A DNA stretch of 64,000 bases from Pararge aegeria (GCF_905163445.1 NC_053183.1:10974001-11038000); one strand, 5' to 3'; shown: positions 22,577-36,800, numbered from the stretch's first letter. Numbers and translations: made by a program. The notes: generated by a model not told the origin, from the sequence alone.

Positions 22577-22870
22577 CTTCATCATATCAACCCATCACCG
22601 GGGCCTACCACGGGGCATGGGTCTCGTCCCACAATGAGAAAGTTTTAGGCCGTAGTCCAATGCGGATTCGTGGACTCCACACACCTTAGAGAACATTATG
22701 GAGAACTCTCGACATGCAGGTTTCCTCTCAATGTTCTCCTTCACCGTTGAAGCAAATGGTATTTTAATTGCTCAAAACGCAAATAAGTTACAAAAATCAG
22801 AGGTGCTTAGTGGGATACGAACTCGGCCCCCGAAAAGTGAAGCCGAAGTCCTAACCACTAGGCTATCATC
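22577..22870 (-). repeat. tRNA-derived SINE (family A), copy 3
   Basis: The minus-strand end ATATCAACCCATCACCGGGG lies at left, and the tRNA-like head (GGGATACGAACTCGGCC, TCCTAACCACTAGGCTA) at right. Nearly full length. Confidence 0.88.
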
Positions 22871-23454
22871 ATTCATCACTCCAAAATCACTTGCCCCTAA
22901 ATAATTGAACTTAGGTCTTTTGAAAGAAACGTGGGCCAAGCTACGTTTGTTTCAGAAGTTAAGAACATGCTATTTGTAAACAATAGATATTGCCAAGGAT
23001 TCAATTATCGGGTAAGCATTAATGGTTGGATATTTGTCGAAGTGATTTGATTACGTTGTTTGAATTTTTTGTCTACAAACTTAATATAAGAAGATAAGTA
23101 GGTATATACCTAGGTTCATGCCCAACACTGCGTCTACACTTTTTTTAATCTTTTGATAATCCCGCACGAGGTTTTAGATTTTGGAGTATAAAAAGTATTT
23201 GTTTAAAGGAGGATAGCTTGCTATCTCAGTGCAAAATTTCGTAAATATCGTTTTAGCTGTAATGCTATGCTTACCCCATTACCAGAGAACATGACGCTAT
23301 TTCTTTTCCGGGATATAAATTAGGTATCCTATGTAAGTATCTAATCAATCTCTAGGATGAAAAATTATGAAAATTTATAACAGAACGGTGAAAGGTTGTA
23401 AGTAGGTAGAGTGTAGGTAAGAGACGAACACATTTTGTTTGACGGGGTCTTCAG
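22871..23454. other. intergenic region, nothing recognised
   Basis: AT-rich with no supported gene. A weak trace of the GGGATATAAATTAGGTATCC repeat block lies near 23310-23335. Confidence 0.4.
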
Positions 23455-23600
23455 CTGTGGTTATTTACCACCCTACCCACTTTGATGCGTAGATACCGAT
23501 TACCCTTTCCTAGCAGGTTAGCACACTGCCATCTTAGCCTGCATCATTACTTACCACCAGGTGAGTTTGCAGTAAAAGGCAACTATGAATGGGATAAAAA
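23455..23600 (+). repeat. SINE (family D), truncated copy 6
   Basis: TTACCACCCTACCCACTTTG, TAGCACACTGCCATCTTAGC, CTTACCACCAGGTGAGTTTG and a poly-A end. Confidence 0.75.
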
Positions 23601-24280
23601 AAAATTAAGTAAAAATACAAAGATAGAATTAATTTTTAAAATACACAGACTTGTTTTGTTTGGTTGCTTTAATTCTTTATTGCGCACTATAAAATAAAGG
23701 TGGGCATAATGCCATGAGGCATTTTCTACCAGTTTACCTGGTTGTTGTGAAACAGGTATTTGTATGCGAGTGTATACTTATTGATTTTTTGTAACACTAA
23801 AATGTTTTTAAGTAACTCGTTGTCAACTTATTGGAAAGAATAATATTGCCAACTTAAACAATAAATGATGGCGGCTTCACCCATTTAAATTTTAATTTTT
23901 TGAAATCCCGCGGTAACAGTTTAATCCAGGATAAAAAAATGTGTGAGCCGTCATTAGACGCCTGGCAGATGTGAAACATCGAAGTTTATATGCATAATAG
24001 TTATATGTTTATGCATAAAGTATGATAATAACAGATAACAGATTACGATAGTAATAAGATATGGCATAGTGAAAAGATAAAGCTTTATATATTAGTTCCA
24101 TAAAATAATGACTATTTCTAACATAAATATGCATTTTGATAAAATACAAAAAATCTAAATTTAAAAATGGCGTGTATCAACAGGCCAACAATGTTTACCC
24201 TCGCCAATAGATGTTTCGCATCAAATGGATGTTCATATCATACTAGGTCTTTAAACTTATTGCTTCTTTATTCATCTTCA

Positions 24281-24320
24281 CAATATCGTATATATATATA
24301 TATATATATATACGATATTG
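24281..24320. repeat. 40-bp perfect palindrome with (TA)n core
   Basis: CAATATCGTA, ten TA units, then TACGATATTG. Fully self-complementary. A TA-microsatellite core with unique complementary flanks suggests cruciform-prone DNA. Confidence 0.88.
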
Positions 24321-24639
24321 TCCTTATATAAATAGGTAACAGAAACCGTGTATTTTAAATATTTACTTTCCTTTCGTCTATATCCGTAAAACGAAAATTC
24401 ATTTATGAGACACGCGTCTGCTCTGGGTATTTACCCTTTAAGCTCTTATCTCAGTTGAAACGACCTATCTACTAAATGACTTAAAATAGTATTCTGTTAT
24501 AACTAAATATGTGCTTATAGGTTTGTAATAATGTTTTAACTTATAAGGCCTAAACTTAAAGTTTAAGTACCTATTATAAATCTGTATCACCATTCACCAT
24601 CTGTATGTATATCATTTATTTATTTTTAAATTGAATGTT

Positions 24640-24815
24640 GAACTATCCCGTTTTCCGTACTAAACATGCTTCATCAACCAAAGGTTGTCTGGAGAAGATC
24701 GCTTCAAGCGAGGCGGCCTGCCTTTGCGCATATATATTTATTTACCTTTTGCCTTGTTCAATTTGTTTTATTTTTTGTATGTGCAATAAAGACTTTCTAT
24801 TTATCTATATGTATT
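24640..24815 (+). repeat. retroelement 3' tail (family E), copy 2
   Basis: AACTATCCCGTTTTCCGTAC, CAACCAAAGGTTGTCTGGAG and TTTTTTGTATGTGCAATAAA. Same subfamily as the minus-strand copy at 63370-63552. Confidence 0.85.
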
Positions 24816-24819
24816 TATG

Positions 24820-26930
24820 CATAGTATCTACTGTCCGTAGCCTAACAGGGGATTTTAGTAGTAGCATAGGGACTAGTTGTATGATGAGACTTTACTTAAG
24901 CAAGTCGGATTTTATAGTCAATCACTTATGATTAAACCCGCCCTCTCGCTGTATTTCTATTTTCCCGTTTAGTAATTGTGTCACAAACTTCACGTGTTTT
25001 CATAATAAATAAAGTAAAATGAAACACTGAAATGTTGGTACTTTGATATAATGAAAAAGTAAACCACCTATGCTTTAAATTATCTGCGCACGAGAGAATT
25101 AGAGGCGTGTATATTATATCACCTGCACAGTGCTAAAATGAATTTATTTTCATTAAGTTGAAACAACCTTCAGATATCAGTAGCAAGTTTTATTTCCGCA
25201 AAATATATATATTCAACATTGTTTTTTTTTAATCCTTAAGAAGAAGTTCTTTTATCTATCAATAAGCTTAAGAGCTTTAAATGCATTTATGAACATAAAT
25301 CTTAAATGGATAGGAAACCCAGTACATATTTATATTTAAAAATACAAAAATACAAAATTAAAATGGATACCTACGTATTTAGCTTTTATAATGAATTAAA
25401 TTATGTACTATGTGTTTATATGATAAGCACACACGCATTATTTTAGTTGTTGCAGTCATTTCAGTAGTTGGAGAGATTTTTGTAGCAAACCTCACCCGGG
25501 GAAGTACTTCCGCTATAGTTATTCCTCCAGCGTCTAAATATTTTGCTTAGAAACGGTCGCCTTTCTGCCGTGCCCTCCTTACCCGTGCAGCATTTTGTCA
25601 CAAGCGCCGCTGTACGCAAAGGACGCCGCGTGCGGCGTACATCCGCAGGATTTGCATTTTACATCGATGTGCCATGCCGAAGTGAAAGGTTCTGTTTGTT
25701 GGCTTCGGATTTTTCTTTAGGAAAATTTAACACACACATAACAATAAAATAGAAAAACAATTAGATACTTATATAAAAAGCTAAATTAACAAAAAAAAAT
25801 AAAAGCATTAATTTAAAATGCTAAATTCTCCTGTTGGTGTACCGACACTATGAAATTTAACAGACTTACCTAATATTCTAGAAGAATCAGAGAAGAATAA
25901 AAAAAAACTTATTTCTGTACACGCGTTTAAAAGCCTTCACGCAGACTTCACATTGTTGTATCTTTGAATAATATGACTTAGCGCCTATGTCCCCGTCTTG
26001 CCCTCGGTAGATCCTGGTTTTTAAATAAGTTATAAGGCGTAAAAGGCTATGACTTACCCCTGAGTTAGCTATTGAAAATGATAATCAAATTTCGAAACTC
26101 GTAGAGGGTATAATAGGAGATGAAATGTGCTTTTGAGAAAAGGGAAAGGGAAATGAAAGTTTGTAGGTTCATTCAAAATCAACAAAAACACTGTGAGGAA
26201 TAGGTTTCTTTTCTTTAATTTTTTTTTATCACGTTATTGTGGGGAAAGAGTGAAAATAAACTTCTAATTAAGAGTATTTTTATTTTTATATGAAATTTAT
26301 TCTATTAATTTATTTATTTACATGAACTTATCTACACTAATATTATGAATGCCAATGTATATTTATGTCAGTTGGTAACCTTCTTTCTTATAACATTTGC
26401 CTGTAGCATTGCGCAAATTCCGGAACGGTAATTTTAAAATTCAACGCGGTTGAAGTCACTCAGATATAAACGATATAATATATATCTAAACCTGAATGTT
26501 GACTTTTTCCACAAAATAGACTATCTGAATCGTAATCATATCATCCGGATTGGTTACCTCACTCATTTTGAAGTAGGTTAAAAAGCCAATATGGCAAAGA
26601 AAACCGAACAATTGTTCCTACATAATGTTATGTAGATACATACAAAAGGATTTCCTTTTGTAAGTAGGTACATATTTTGTTCAATTATTACTAATGTAAA
26701 TAATTTGACAACTATATACAAATGCACCACTGTGTCCATAACCGTGATGTAGATTAACAAGGGAATATCAATACAAACACAATGGTGACGTGGTATTTGT
26801 AAATAATTAATTATGCGATTACATTAGTTTATAAAGTGAAATTTCAATGTGTCAGAAGTGTCGCAAATGGCGAAACAGTGTGAGGGAATCTGTTTGTTTT
26901 TGTATTATTTAAAAAAATATTTATTTAGTT
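24820..26930. other. intergenic region upstream of the MCTP-like gene
   Basis: No gene supported. A GC-richer island at about 25490-25700 has an open frame without ATG support. Otherwise AT-rich. Confidence 0.4.
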
Positions 26931-27002
26931 ACTCACTTGAACCGTAAATATATCGGTGAAGTTTTATTGACGTACGGATATGAATCCGTGATACAAAAAA
27001 AT

Positions 27003-27104
27003 ATGATGCGAAGAACCGCAAGGTGGAATTTCCTTGGTCGTACGGCCAGTTCTCGCTTACTCAGTCATTTGTGTACCTCGGCAACGTTAACGTCCGCTAC
27101 AGAG
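27003..27104 (+). CDS. candidate alternative first exon of the MCTP-like gene
   Basis: 34 codons from an ATG at 27003 (MMRRTARWNFLGRTASSR...), ending ACAGAG|GTACGT, a near-perfect donor. The peptide is rich in Arg, Ser and Thr. The exon ends in phase 0. It can therefore join MCTP exon 3 (starts phase 0) in frame, but not exon 2, which needs two carried bases and would run into a stop in exon 3. It may instead be a 5' UTR exon with initiation inside exon 2 (ATG 41576), or belong to an unseen gene. It lies 0.4 kb upstream of exon 1. Low certainty. Confidence 0.35.
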
Positions 27105-27500
27105 GTACGTACGCTACATTTCATTCGAATTATAATCGATTTTTAACGATCTATCCCATGATTTATCAATTAAACTGCCATCAATATATAATTTACTAAT
27201 GATCAATAAAATTTTTAATATGATTACGCGCCTAAACTATTAAATATCAAACGGTTTATTTAGTAATCGTTCCGATGTCGTAACGCATGGTTTACCAACA
27301 AAAAACAATTTCAAATTCAAACAGATAGCTATTTGCAGCGGGATTAAGCGAAATTTTCAAAACAATAAAATCGTGATTGAAATATTTTGTAATTTTTTTT
27401 TACTGTCTATGTAAGCGATGGTTTTATAAACAAAGTGCGGTCTTCTATATTTAATTACTTATACTATTTTTACATTTATCTATTCATGTGAAGTGATAAG

Positions 27501-27826
27501 ATGTCGTTCAAAAGGAAATGGTCATTCAGAACAAAAGTGCAACTTGAATCACATCACAACGATGTAGTGGAGTGTAATGTAGATAGTAAACAAAACGAGG
27601 AAGTCAATGTCGTAAATTTATCGGCGACCTTACAAAACACTGAGAAGCCGGATAGTGATGAAATTGTATTATCGTGCGGGAAACTTGATGTAGATACAGT
27701 GTCGCAAGTCGAAAATACCGATAATTTGGAAAAAGAATCTATTGACTTCAATGTCGATGATGCAAGTTGTTTGGCAGTTGACAGTAGTGTTGCCCGTGAA
27801 CTTTTTTTACAATCGGACCGCGATGA
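27501..27826 (+). CDS. MCTP-like exon 1 (start codon, acidic leader)
   Basis: ATG at 27501 (AAGATGTCG), beginning MSFKRKWSFRTKVQLESHHN. 108 codons plus two bases, rich in Asp, Glu, Ser and Val with no domain I recognise. Donor GA|GTGAGT. The carried GA plus the first G of exon 2 makes Glu109, which is why this exon fits exon 2. Linkage across the 13.7-kb intron rests on phase only. Confidence 0.68.
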
Positions 27827-30800
27827 GTGAGTAAATGAGACATAGTGGGAATAATTATTTTAAATGATTAATAGAGGTATTTTTTTTTGCGTAGGAAATA
27901 TTAACAATAATCTATGAATCATGGTCCAACTCCTCGCCTGGTGACTGGGTCACGGGATTGCTTTCATACACTTCCTCGACCCATAAATTAGTATGGTTTA
28001 CCTACCCATTGCAAAATATATATCTAGTACCTGTGTATTATGTATTCAAATAACAGATAAGCTACGTTATTATTTTAATAGAATTGTTGGCAAGATGAAA
28101 AATATTTAATTAGGGATGCGTTTATAACCTCCAGTTTTTATATACCTAATTAAATTACATAATAAAATTTTAACTCAAGATACTTCTCTCTTTAGATACT
28201 TATCTATAAAATACAGTTAAAATGAGAAGAAGATTGATATGTTTTACCTTTGTAATAATTCTAATTGAGGATCAATGACTAAACCTAGTTAGTCGTGTTA
28301 TGAGCGAGATAGGCATTATAAAATACTTGCAAGGATATAAAACAAAGGGAATTTCCTTACTTAAGTAGATACCTGCTTGTAATCACGTTCAATGTGCATA
28401 AAAGTGCACGGACAACGCAACAAGTCTGTAATACTAATATTTACTTAAAAAGCACCAGCTGGTGCGCGCGACCTAACCCGCGGTTTTTTTCTGTAGTTTA
28501 ATAATTACGCGCGAACTGTTTGTTTTCATGGGATTTGACCGTCTTATACTACCATCGTTATTGATAGCCCAAGTAAGGCTTCGGTTTCCCTTAAGGGGGA
28601 ACCGATCTCGATCACCGGCTAGCACCTCTATCTTTTTGGAGTTATATGCGTTTTTAATTTAAGAAATTAAATATCACATGCTTTAACGGTGAAGCAAAAA
28701 ATCATGAGGAAACCTGCCTCCGAGTTCTTCATACTGTTCTCGGCATCAACTAATCCGCACTGGGCCAGCGTAGTGGACTTCCGCATACACTCTTCTCATT
28801 CTCACTACTAACTACTAAGCGATAAGCCTTTTGTATCCTACTTATTAAGTTTCCTCTAGTTGTGTCCATTGTTTTTCTTTCTTTTTGTGGTGCACATTGT
28901 GAGACCCTTGCACTGTAGTGGGTTGATGATGATGATAATATTACCATCTCCAAGATTCAAGGCATCACGCAAAATGTCGCCAAGATTAGCTTTAAATTTG
29001 TAAATAGATAACTCAGGATGTTATGAAAATTAAGCTTAGTTTGCTATACTCCGCGAACAGCAGGAGAATCTGTATGGTGTAATTTTTAATTACTTCAATC
29101 CGTATACTCCACACCAAACATACCCTCGGCAATGTACCCTCTACGCACGTTTCGCATCCTCAGGAGATGTTGACTTTACAATGAATAATTGTTAAGTCAA
29201 CATCTCATCTGAGTTAACAGACGTTTCTGAGCAACGCAAATTGTACTTATGCTTTTTCAAATTAGCTGGGTAAGTAATAATTACAGTGAATTTCAGTGTA
29301 TTTCTGAAAACGATAACTGACGAGCAGACGGACAAACTGTCATTTACAGTTATACTAATAATTACTACTATTAAGTATTATATATATAATACTAATAGGC
29401 ATGGATGAGATACACAATAGAATTTAAAAGTAGTCAGGTACTTAATTGCACTGTCAATCGAATGCAAAGTACATGTTCATATCATTAATTTGATTTCGGT
29501 CTTTTTCTTATTTCATTTATTGCGCATCTTAAGATTATATTAATAAGAGTTTTAAACAAATAGAGCTAATTAACAGCAATAGCTTTTATAAATATAAGCT
29601 GTATTAGTGCTTTATCGTAATATGTTTAAAAACGGCAATCTGCTGAGTTTTTGTCGGCTCTTCTCGGTAGAATCTGCCTTCCGAACCGGTGGTAGAGACA
29701 CTGCAAAAAGACCAACTTGACGTTTCAAAAGTTCTTATAAACTAGGCCTAATTGAAATATATGAATTTGGACTTTGACTTTGATACAATCGAAATATTTC
29801 AAATAGCATAATTAATTTAATCGTCCATCTGAAAATTTAGAATTAGATTGATTCCTTCAGTTGGTGCAATCGATCGTGATGGACTTTCTGTTCCTCAATT
29901 TCTAATAATAAAAAATCCAACCACCGCGCCCCTGCGACTGGTTTGACATCGTCTACCATGCAACGTTAGAGTCTACATTTCTCCGAAATGAGATATATAA
30001 GTGGAATAAATAATTTATAAGTACCTACCTGTAGCTAATGCAAAATAGGTCCCTACCTCTTATTTTTACCTTAAAGGCACCTAACCATACCTTTAATATT
30101 ATTGAAAGTACTCTGCTTATTTTCAATAATGATTGCCGACGTGCGTATTGAAGTATTGATAACAAATATCCTTAAATTTGTATTGTCAGTATTATTTACT
30201 GTATGCCTGTGATCATTTTAAATGAGCTTCTGAGTTAGTGTTTCTTTTGATAAAGATATTATAGGGCTGGCCAGTTCTGCGCCTTTTAGTGTGCAGCTAT
30301 ACTAAGCCTATTCCTTTAAGACTCTTTCTTTTACTTTATTCAATACTGATTACAAATGATTTAATTTTACGCAAATGTGTGATAGTTAGAACCTTTTTTC
30401 ACTGCTTTCTTTCTTGTAGAGTCACTACAAATCATCGAAACGATTCGAAACAGTTAAGAAATAAATTAATATTTTTTTACATACATATTTAAAGCAATAT
30501 TCAAGACATACTCATTTAAAATATAAAACATTTATTGGATATTTAGCCCCACAGCGCTTTTTTTTATATGACACAAGTTATAGTAACCTTTTTTTGATTT
30601 TCATCTAAGAAACTAAATATTTATCTAAGAGGTTCAATTTGTCTAATGATATCTTATAATATAATTAAGATTTTTGTAAATGTATCATTTTTTACAATGA
30701 ATCCAACGACCTTCTTAGAAGGTCATGGAAGGTTATGAAATTATTCTATCAAAACGATGCGGCCTGTGGTCTTTATAGGGTCTTCTTTGCTAAGACTGAT

Positions 30801-33800
30801 AAAGCTAATGCCTAGGCCCCCATACAGACTATTTTAGGGTACCTACTGTACCTGTTTATAGTAAAATGGAACTCTTAAAGGAAAACATTATTGTCTTTCT
30901 GTTTGTCTGCCTGTGTGTCATGGCCAATTTCTCAGCGATGGCTTGAGGTATCAAGATCTCGGTTATGATTCCTGTCAGGGTAATAAAGGAAAATATAATT
31001 ACTGACTTTTCTCTAGTCTGGTCGGCTCCCCTACCGACAATAACGTGCCGGTACAGTGCTGCGTGATATAACTCCTATACCCCTATTCTGTTAGCCCGTT
31101 CTACCACCATCGTCGTCGACCATGTCAGTCTCCACCGGAGACGGTATAACTTCGTCCCTAAAGCGGAGTTAGGTATAATTTTTAGTTTAATCACCTTCGT
31201 ATTTATCCACACAAATACTCCACCTAGGACGTAAGAATTTGCTATTTTATATTCCTACTTAGACTGTTAATAGACTAGACAAATAAAAACTGGAATTATA
31301 TTTACAGAACAGTTATAAATAATTAAATTATTCATTGTCTTTAAAGAAAATGAAATTTACTTTTGACTTATAGGTAATAACTATAATATTATTTCTATAG
31401 CTCATCTACACAAGTTGTTAATAAACTCACAAGTGCTAACCCATCTAACTTATTACTATTGTAAATTAGGTACGCTAAGTACTACCGTAAGTACCGTTAT
31501 CCATTCTGTGACTCTACTCTGCATTGCCGATGGGTACATAAGAATTTATTATAAACTAGCTGTTGCCCGCGACTTCGTCTGCGTTTGATTTTGTTTTTTG
31601 ATGTCGCATTCAATTTAGTTCTAGTTGTAAAAAAAATTAAAGTATTCAGTATCGCCAAGCCTTAAATGAGGGGTTTGCTGCTGTCCTCTGAGGAGTTATG
31701 TCCTCTTTTTTCAACCACATTCATCAGATCTACACTAAGTTTGGGCAAAATTAAAAACATAATATAAACTCTATAGTACGAAAATAATTATTTAAATCGG
31801 TTATAATTTGTCGGAGTTATGGTGTAAAATCGTCAAACACTTTCATCCCCTCTCCGAGCCGAGCCGAGGAACCGAGCTTAATGTCGGGATAAAAGTATCC
31901 TATATTACTTCTAACACTTCCAAGAATATGTGTACGAAGTTTCATGAGGATAAGTTTAGTAGTTATTGCGTGAAAGCGTAGCAAACAAACTTATATTGAC
32001 ATTTATAATATTAGTAGGATAGGATAGGATAGGAAGTAGGAGAGGAAAGGATAGGATAGGATAGGCTACCTTACAGGCTCTTTTTAAAAATCAAGTCAGT
32101 TTAGTTCGCAATGCAGATTGATATGAAAATAACAATCATCATATTATCCCATTACCAGCCCACTGCAGAGGACGGGTCTCCTCTCACAGTGAGAAGCGTT
32201 TAGCCCACCACGCTGGGCCAGTGCGTATTGGTAGACTGAAAACTGTTTTTTTACTTTCACTCATATTTTATTTAAGCCTCACTGCGAGACAATTAATTCT
32301 TAATTAAAAAAAATAAAAGTTTCCTTTTTTTAAAACAAGAAAGATTTTTTATGCTGCTAAAAAATATAATATATTTTGTACTCGAATAAATAAATAATTA
32401 ATGTACCTCCTTAAATAAGATAATAAGACATTAAATTTGATCAAATTTAAACAAAAGAAAAAGAAGACTAATTGCCAAATAATTGATAACTAGGTATAGC
32501 GCGTGTGATTGATTATTATCAAAAATATCGACTTCAAGTAGAGTTTTGCTCCCATATATCGCTCCAATATATCTAAGCCTGTATTCTTTCCTAGCATGCG
32601 TCATATTTACCACGTGTGTGTGTATCATTTTACTCTGGGTTCTCTTATCTCACTCGCTTGTAATAATAACTATAGTACAACAGTTTCGTAACTCTACCTA
32701 TATACTATTTATTAATAAATCAACTATAATTTCAATTCCATCGCGTTTTTTTATATCTTCCTACTTATGTTAATTTATTAGTGTCTTAAAATAAACTTCC
32801 GTGGTGCCTGCTGCTGGCATTTATAATCTTAAGAACATTATTACATGAGAACCTGCTTAGATGATGCCTTTAAAAACCTATTGCGAAAAATCGGATTAAA
32901 ATCGGCCTGCTCTGGCTGCATATTGGTGTGGAAATGAACTTAACTTAGGAACAGCCGAAAGATTTTTCGACTTTTTCTAGTTAAGCAAGAGGAGAATATT
33001 ATTTTTTTCTTGTGACAGTGAGGGCTTTAATCAATTATTTACTAAGAGTAGGTTAGCTGTCCGTTGCCAAATAACGTCCGTGAAAAATAAGTTTTCCCAC
33101 GATTTGAGAACATATTTTACGTATCCCTAGTGTGAAAAACAAAGTGAGTGTGCCTAACTTCCGGATAAGCAAGCAAAGTTACGCCTAGAACGATTGATTT
33201 TTTACGATATCCCTGGCACAGCCGTAAGCGCTGTGGTTAAAAGTTGGAGGTCCCGCTTTTGATTCCCGGCAGATGCAATCTAAGAATTTATTACTTCAGA
33301 ATTTTCGCTAGTCTGTTTTCATGGGTAAATAGTTCCCACCCTACCGACAAAGACGTGCCGCTAAGCGTTTAGCGTTCTAGCTAGATGTTGCGTGGAAACC
33401 GATTAGGGGTTTCAGTTAAGTATAAAAACCGGGTTAGCTAACGGGATTCCCCGCTACCATCTTAGACTGTCAAGGGCTAACTTGTAGCGGAATAAAAAAT
33501 ATATATTAAAAGTTTTCCATACTTACATTAAAACTGCGAACGTGTCTCTATTGTGTGTTTGTTTATTTGTTTACCAACCTTAATGATATTTGACACATAT
33601 ACACATAATAAAATCCTCTCAATTAACTCGACAGGATATTTTTATCCCAGCAAAACCGCCTTTGTCACTAACAATATACGGCTTTGTTGCTAAACCGATG
33701 ATAGAGACAACTTGAATATTATAGAAGGACAAAAGATACTTTTTACTCCGCAAAAACTAACAGTTCCCACAGGATTAAAAAAAAGTTAAAATAATACTAG

Positions 33801-36800
33801 CAAGAGGTCAGAATATTTTAAAACATTTAACAGATGACTATAAATAAGCATAAAAAAAACCTCAGACGGTTTTTCATATATTTTATATGGGATACACCTT
33901 TAATAAGAACATGGATCAAAGCTGGGTGGTCTTAAAAATATAAGCTCAAAGGCTGTGGCATTGCTTCTGGCTATATAGTAAAGAACATTCCTGTCCTTGA
34001 CATGTCCGTGAACAGCCAGGCTGATTCCTTTCGCAAAAATCAGCCCACCAGCCTTTCTGACACCACATGAAGCAATAAATCGCGGTGTAATGTCTCTCTT
34101 TCTCTTTTTTTGAGCAACGACTCCATGGCCCTAAAATTCTAAGGCAAATGGAAAAATATGTAAGTCTCCATTAAAGAGGAATACCGGTTAGTAATCATAG
34201 TGTTAGTAAAATCTCATATAAATAGAATGACAGCATTTCCCATACCTAATGTTACGGTCTACTTTATGAGCAAAAACTTGGAATATTAAATTATTTTTAA
34301 TAAAGAATTCTCAGAATCGTATAGATACCTCGAAATTATAAGCAAAATATATGACGCATACAAATTATAATTTCCACTCTACAGAAACCGGTAAATATCA
34401 GGGTACCTGTTTAAAAATCGATTTGAAGTAGGCATAACCCGGTTCCTAAAGATACACAAATAAATAAAACAGCAGTGTCTTTCCGTACCTGTTTTAAAGT
34501 AACTGGCTCCTTTTAAGCTCTTATGATTAGGTATTTGATCATAAGAGTAAACTAAAATAACTGTCTAATTGTCTAAGCGGATTATATATAAGGTTGAACT
34601 GATTCTGATGGGACTTTAACAGGCAGGTAGAACTTTGCTACAAATAATCTAGCCAACTTGTTACCGCGGGAAAAGATATTGAATGAATGAATGAATGAAT
34701 ACACTTTTATTGTACACCAAAGAAACAAAAAGTAGTTACAAAGATATAAATACAAATCAAGAGAGTACAATTTGGTGGCCTTATCGCTGCATAGCGATTT
34801 CTTCCAGGCAACCAATGGCGTAAAAGGAAAAAACATAGAAAAAGTAAAAATTCCTACAAATATCGATGTTTTTTTCTTATTTCATTTGCTTTTAAAGTGG
34901 TCATACTTATATCTAACAAAAACAAAAAATAATGATTATTTAAAAAGTTGTAAACTCAAAGATTATTTAGGAACACTACTTTACAAAGCGTGTTAGGTAT
35001 ATGCCTACAAAAACACCGGAAAAAAACATACACAGTAAATCTGAGTGGATGAACTAGTCAGCCATATTCCGTCGATTGAAACCTGTTTTGCCCTTGACTA
35101 GTTTAGAGGCCAGATTCTTAGTTAGCGATAAAAAAACTTGCTATTCTTTGTGACACGGTTGAAAGTACAAATCGAGGTATCTAACTACAGCTAACAATCC
35201 GAGAGCACCCTTTATGAGTTTTTTTTAGGTACTGACCTAGCAGTCAAGAAAAATTCCATCACGACACTTTAATCATTATCATCATTAATATGGAAAACTA
35301 CTTTGTTGATAACATAGTTAATAACGAGCAACAAAGCAATTTGTAGTTCATACAAGTTTTTGTTTGAAGCTGTATCTGAGTAGTATCTTCTATCTAGTCT
35401 TGTACCCTATCCTATATATCCTTATCTACAAAGGTTGCCTGTATGAGATTGCTTGCAGCAATAAGGCCACCTTTGCATGTCTACATTGTGTACTGAAGTA
35501 TTGTTACTGTATCTTTTCCTGTATATATATGTTATACGTGCAAAAAAGTGTTTCTTCTTCTTGTATTTATGCCATTTTTTACTAAATAAGAAACGCCTAG
35601 TCTAAGGCGATTGTTAGGCATACATCAACAGTTCACCAATAGTTACCATCTAAGAGTTTCGGCAATGCCTAGAATGGCGAGTAACATAGGCTTTTTGCAC
35701 CAGGATTTAAAAACGTCCAAGTCGGGATTTGGGAAAAACAGAATATTTATATTTATTTGAATATGTATATATATTACTAGCTGCCCCGCGCAACTTCGTC
35801 TGCATCAAATCGGTTATTTTCGGATTTAATATCTTTTGGCATTTCTATACCCGTAGTAACGTCTAAATTAAAGGTCCAATTTGAATAATTTAAAGAGAAA
35901 TTATTATTTATTTGGATCTGATAGGAACGTCACCATCTTAAGGTTGTACCCGTGTTTTGATTGACAAATTATAACAAAAAGCGGTTTTTGTGTCCTAACA
36001 ATTAGGCATTTAACCTCCCGGACTTTTTTGTAGGTAATAATGATTACTTTATACATGTCAATCCATCCATCCATACATACATACATCCATCCATCCATAC
36101 ATCCTTACTCACAAATTTTCGCATTTATAATATAAGTAGGATGGTACGCATGCATTCGATCGCTGTCCCATATGCTTTGCGACTCGCTGTTATCTGTGAA
36201 TAGTTATGTCCTTTATCTCCGACAATATTTATCCGATCTTCATTAAAATTACACAATACATGCTTGATAGTATACACTTTCAAATAAAAAAATAATTATT
36301 AAAATCGGTTCAAATTTAACGGAGCTATGAAGTAAAATTAATAAAAATTTTCATCTCAGTAAACACATAAAATTGTTACCTTATTAAAAATTATATTTGG
36401 CTATGACATTTCGCTACATTCACATGATGGTGATAGTTTAATAGTTAGAGTTCAGTCTCCGTTTGGACAGACCTAGTTACATCCCCGGCCCGCACCTCTT
36501 AACTTTTCGGAGCTATGTGTGTTCGAATTTGAGCAATCAAACTATTAATTTAATTTGAACGGTGAAGTAAACCATCGTTAGGGAACCTGCATGGCTGACA
36601 GTTGTCCATAATGTTTTCATAGGCGTATGAAGTCTAAGAGATCTGCGAGTAAAATCCTTAGGGCTTAAATTCTTCTCATTCTAAGAGGAGACCCGTAACC
36701 TGCATGATAAGGATGATGATGATGATGATGCCATGGTCATAATGTGAAAATGTATCCATTGTTGATTTCTTTTCTTTCATATAATAGTTCTTGTAGTACC

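Noticed and set aside
27003..27104. Mitochondrial targeting presequence
   Set aside because: Arg/Ser/Thr-rich composition is suggestive, but a 34-codon exon with no linked mature enzyme is not enough.
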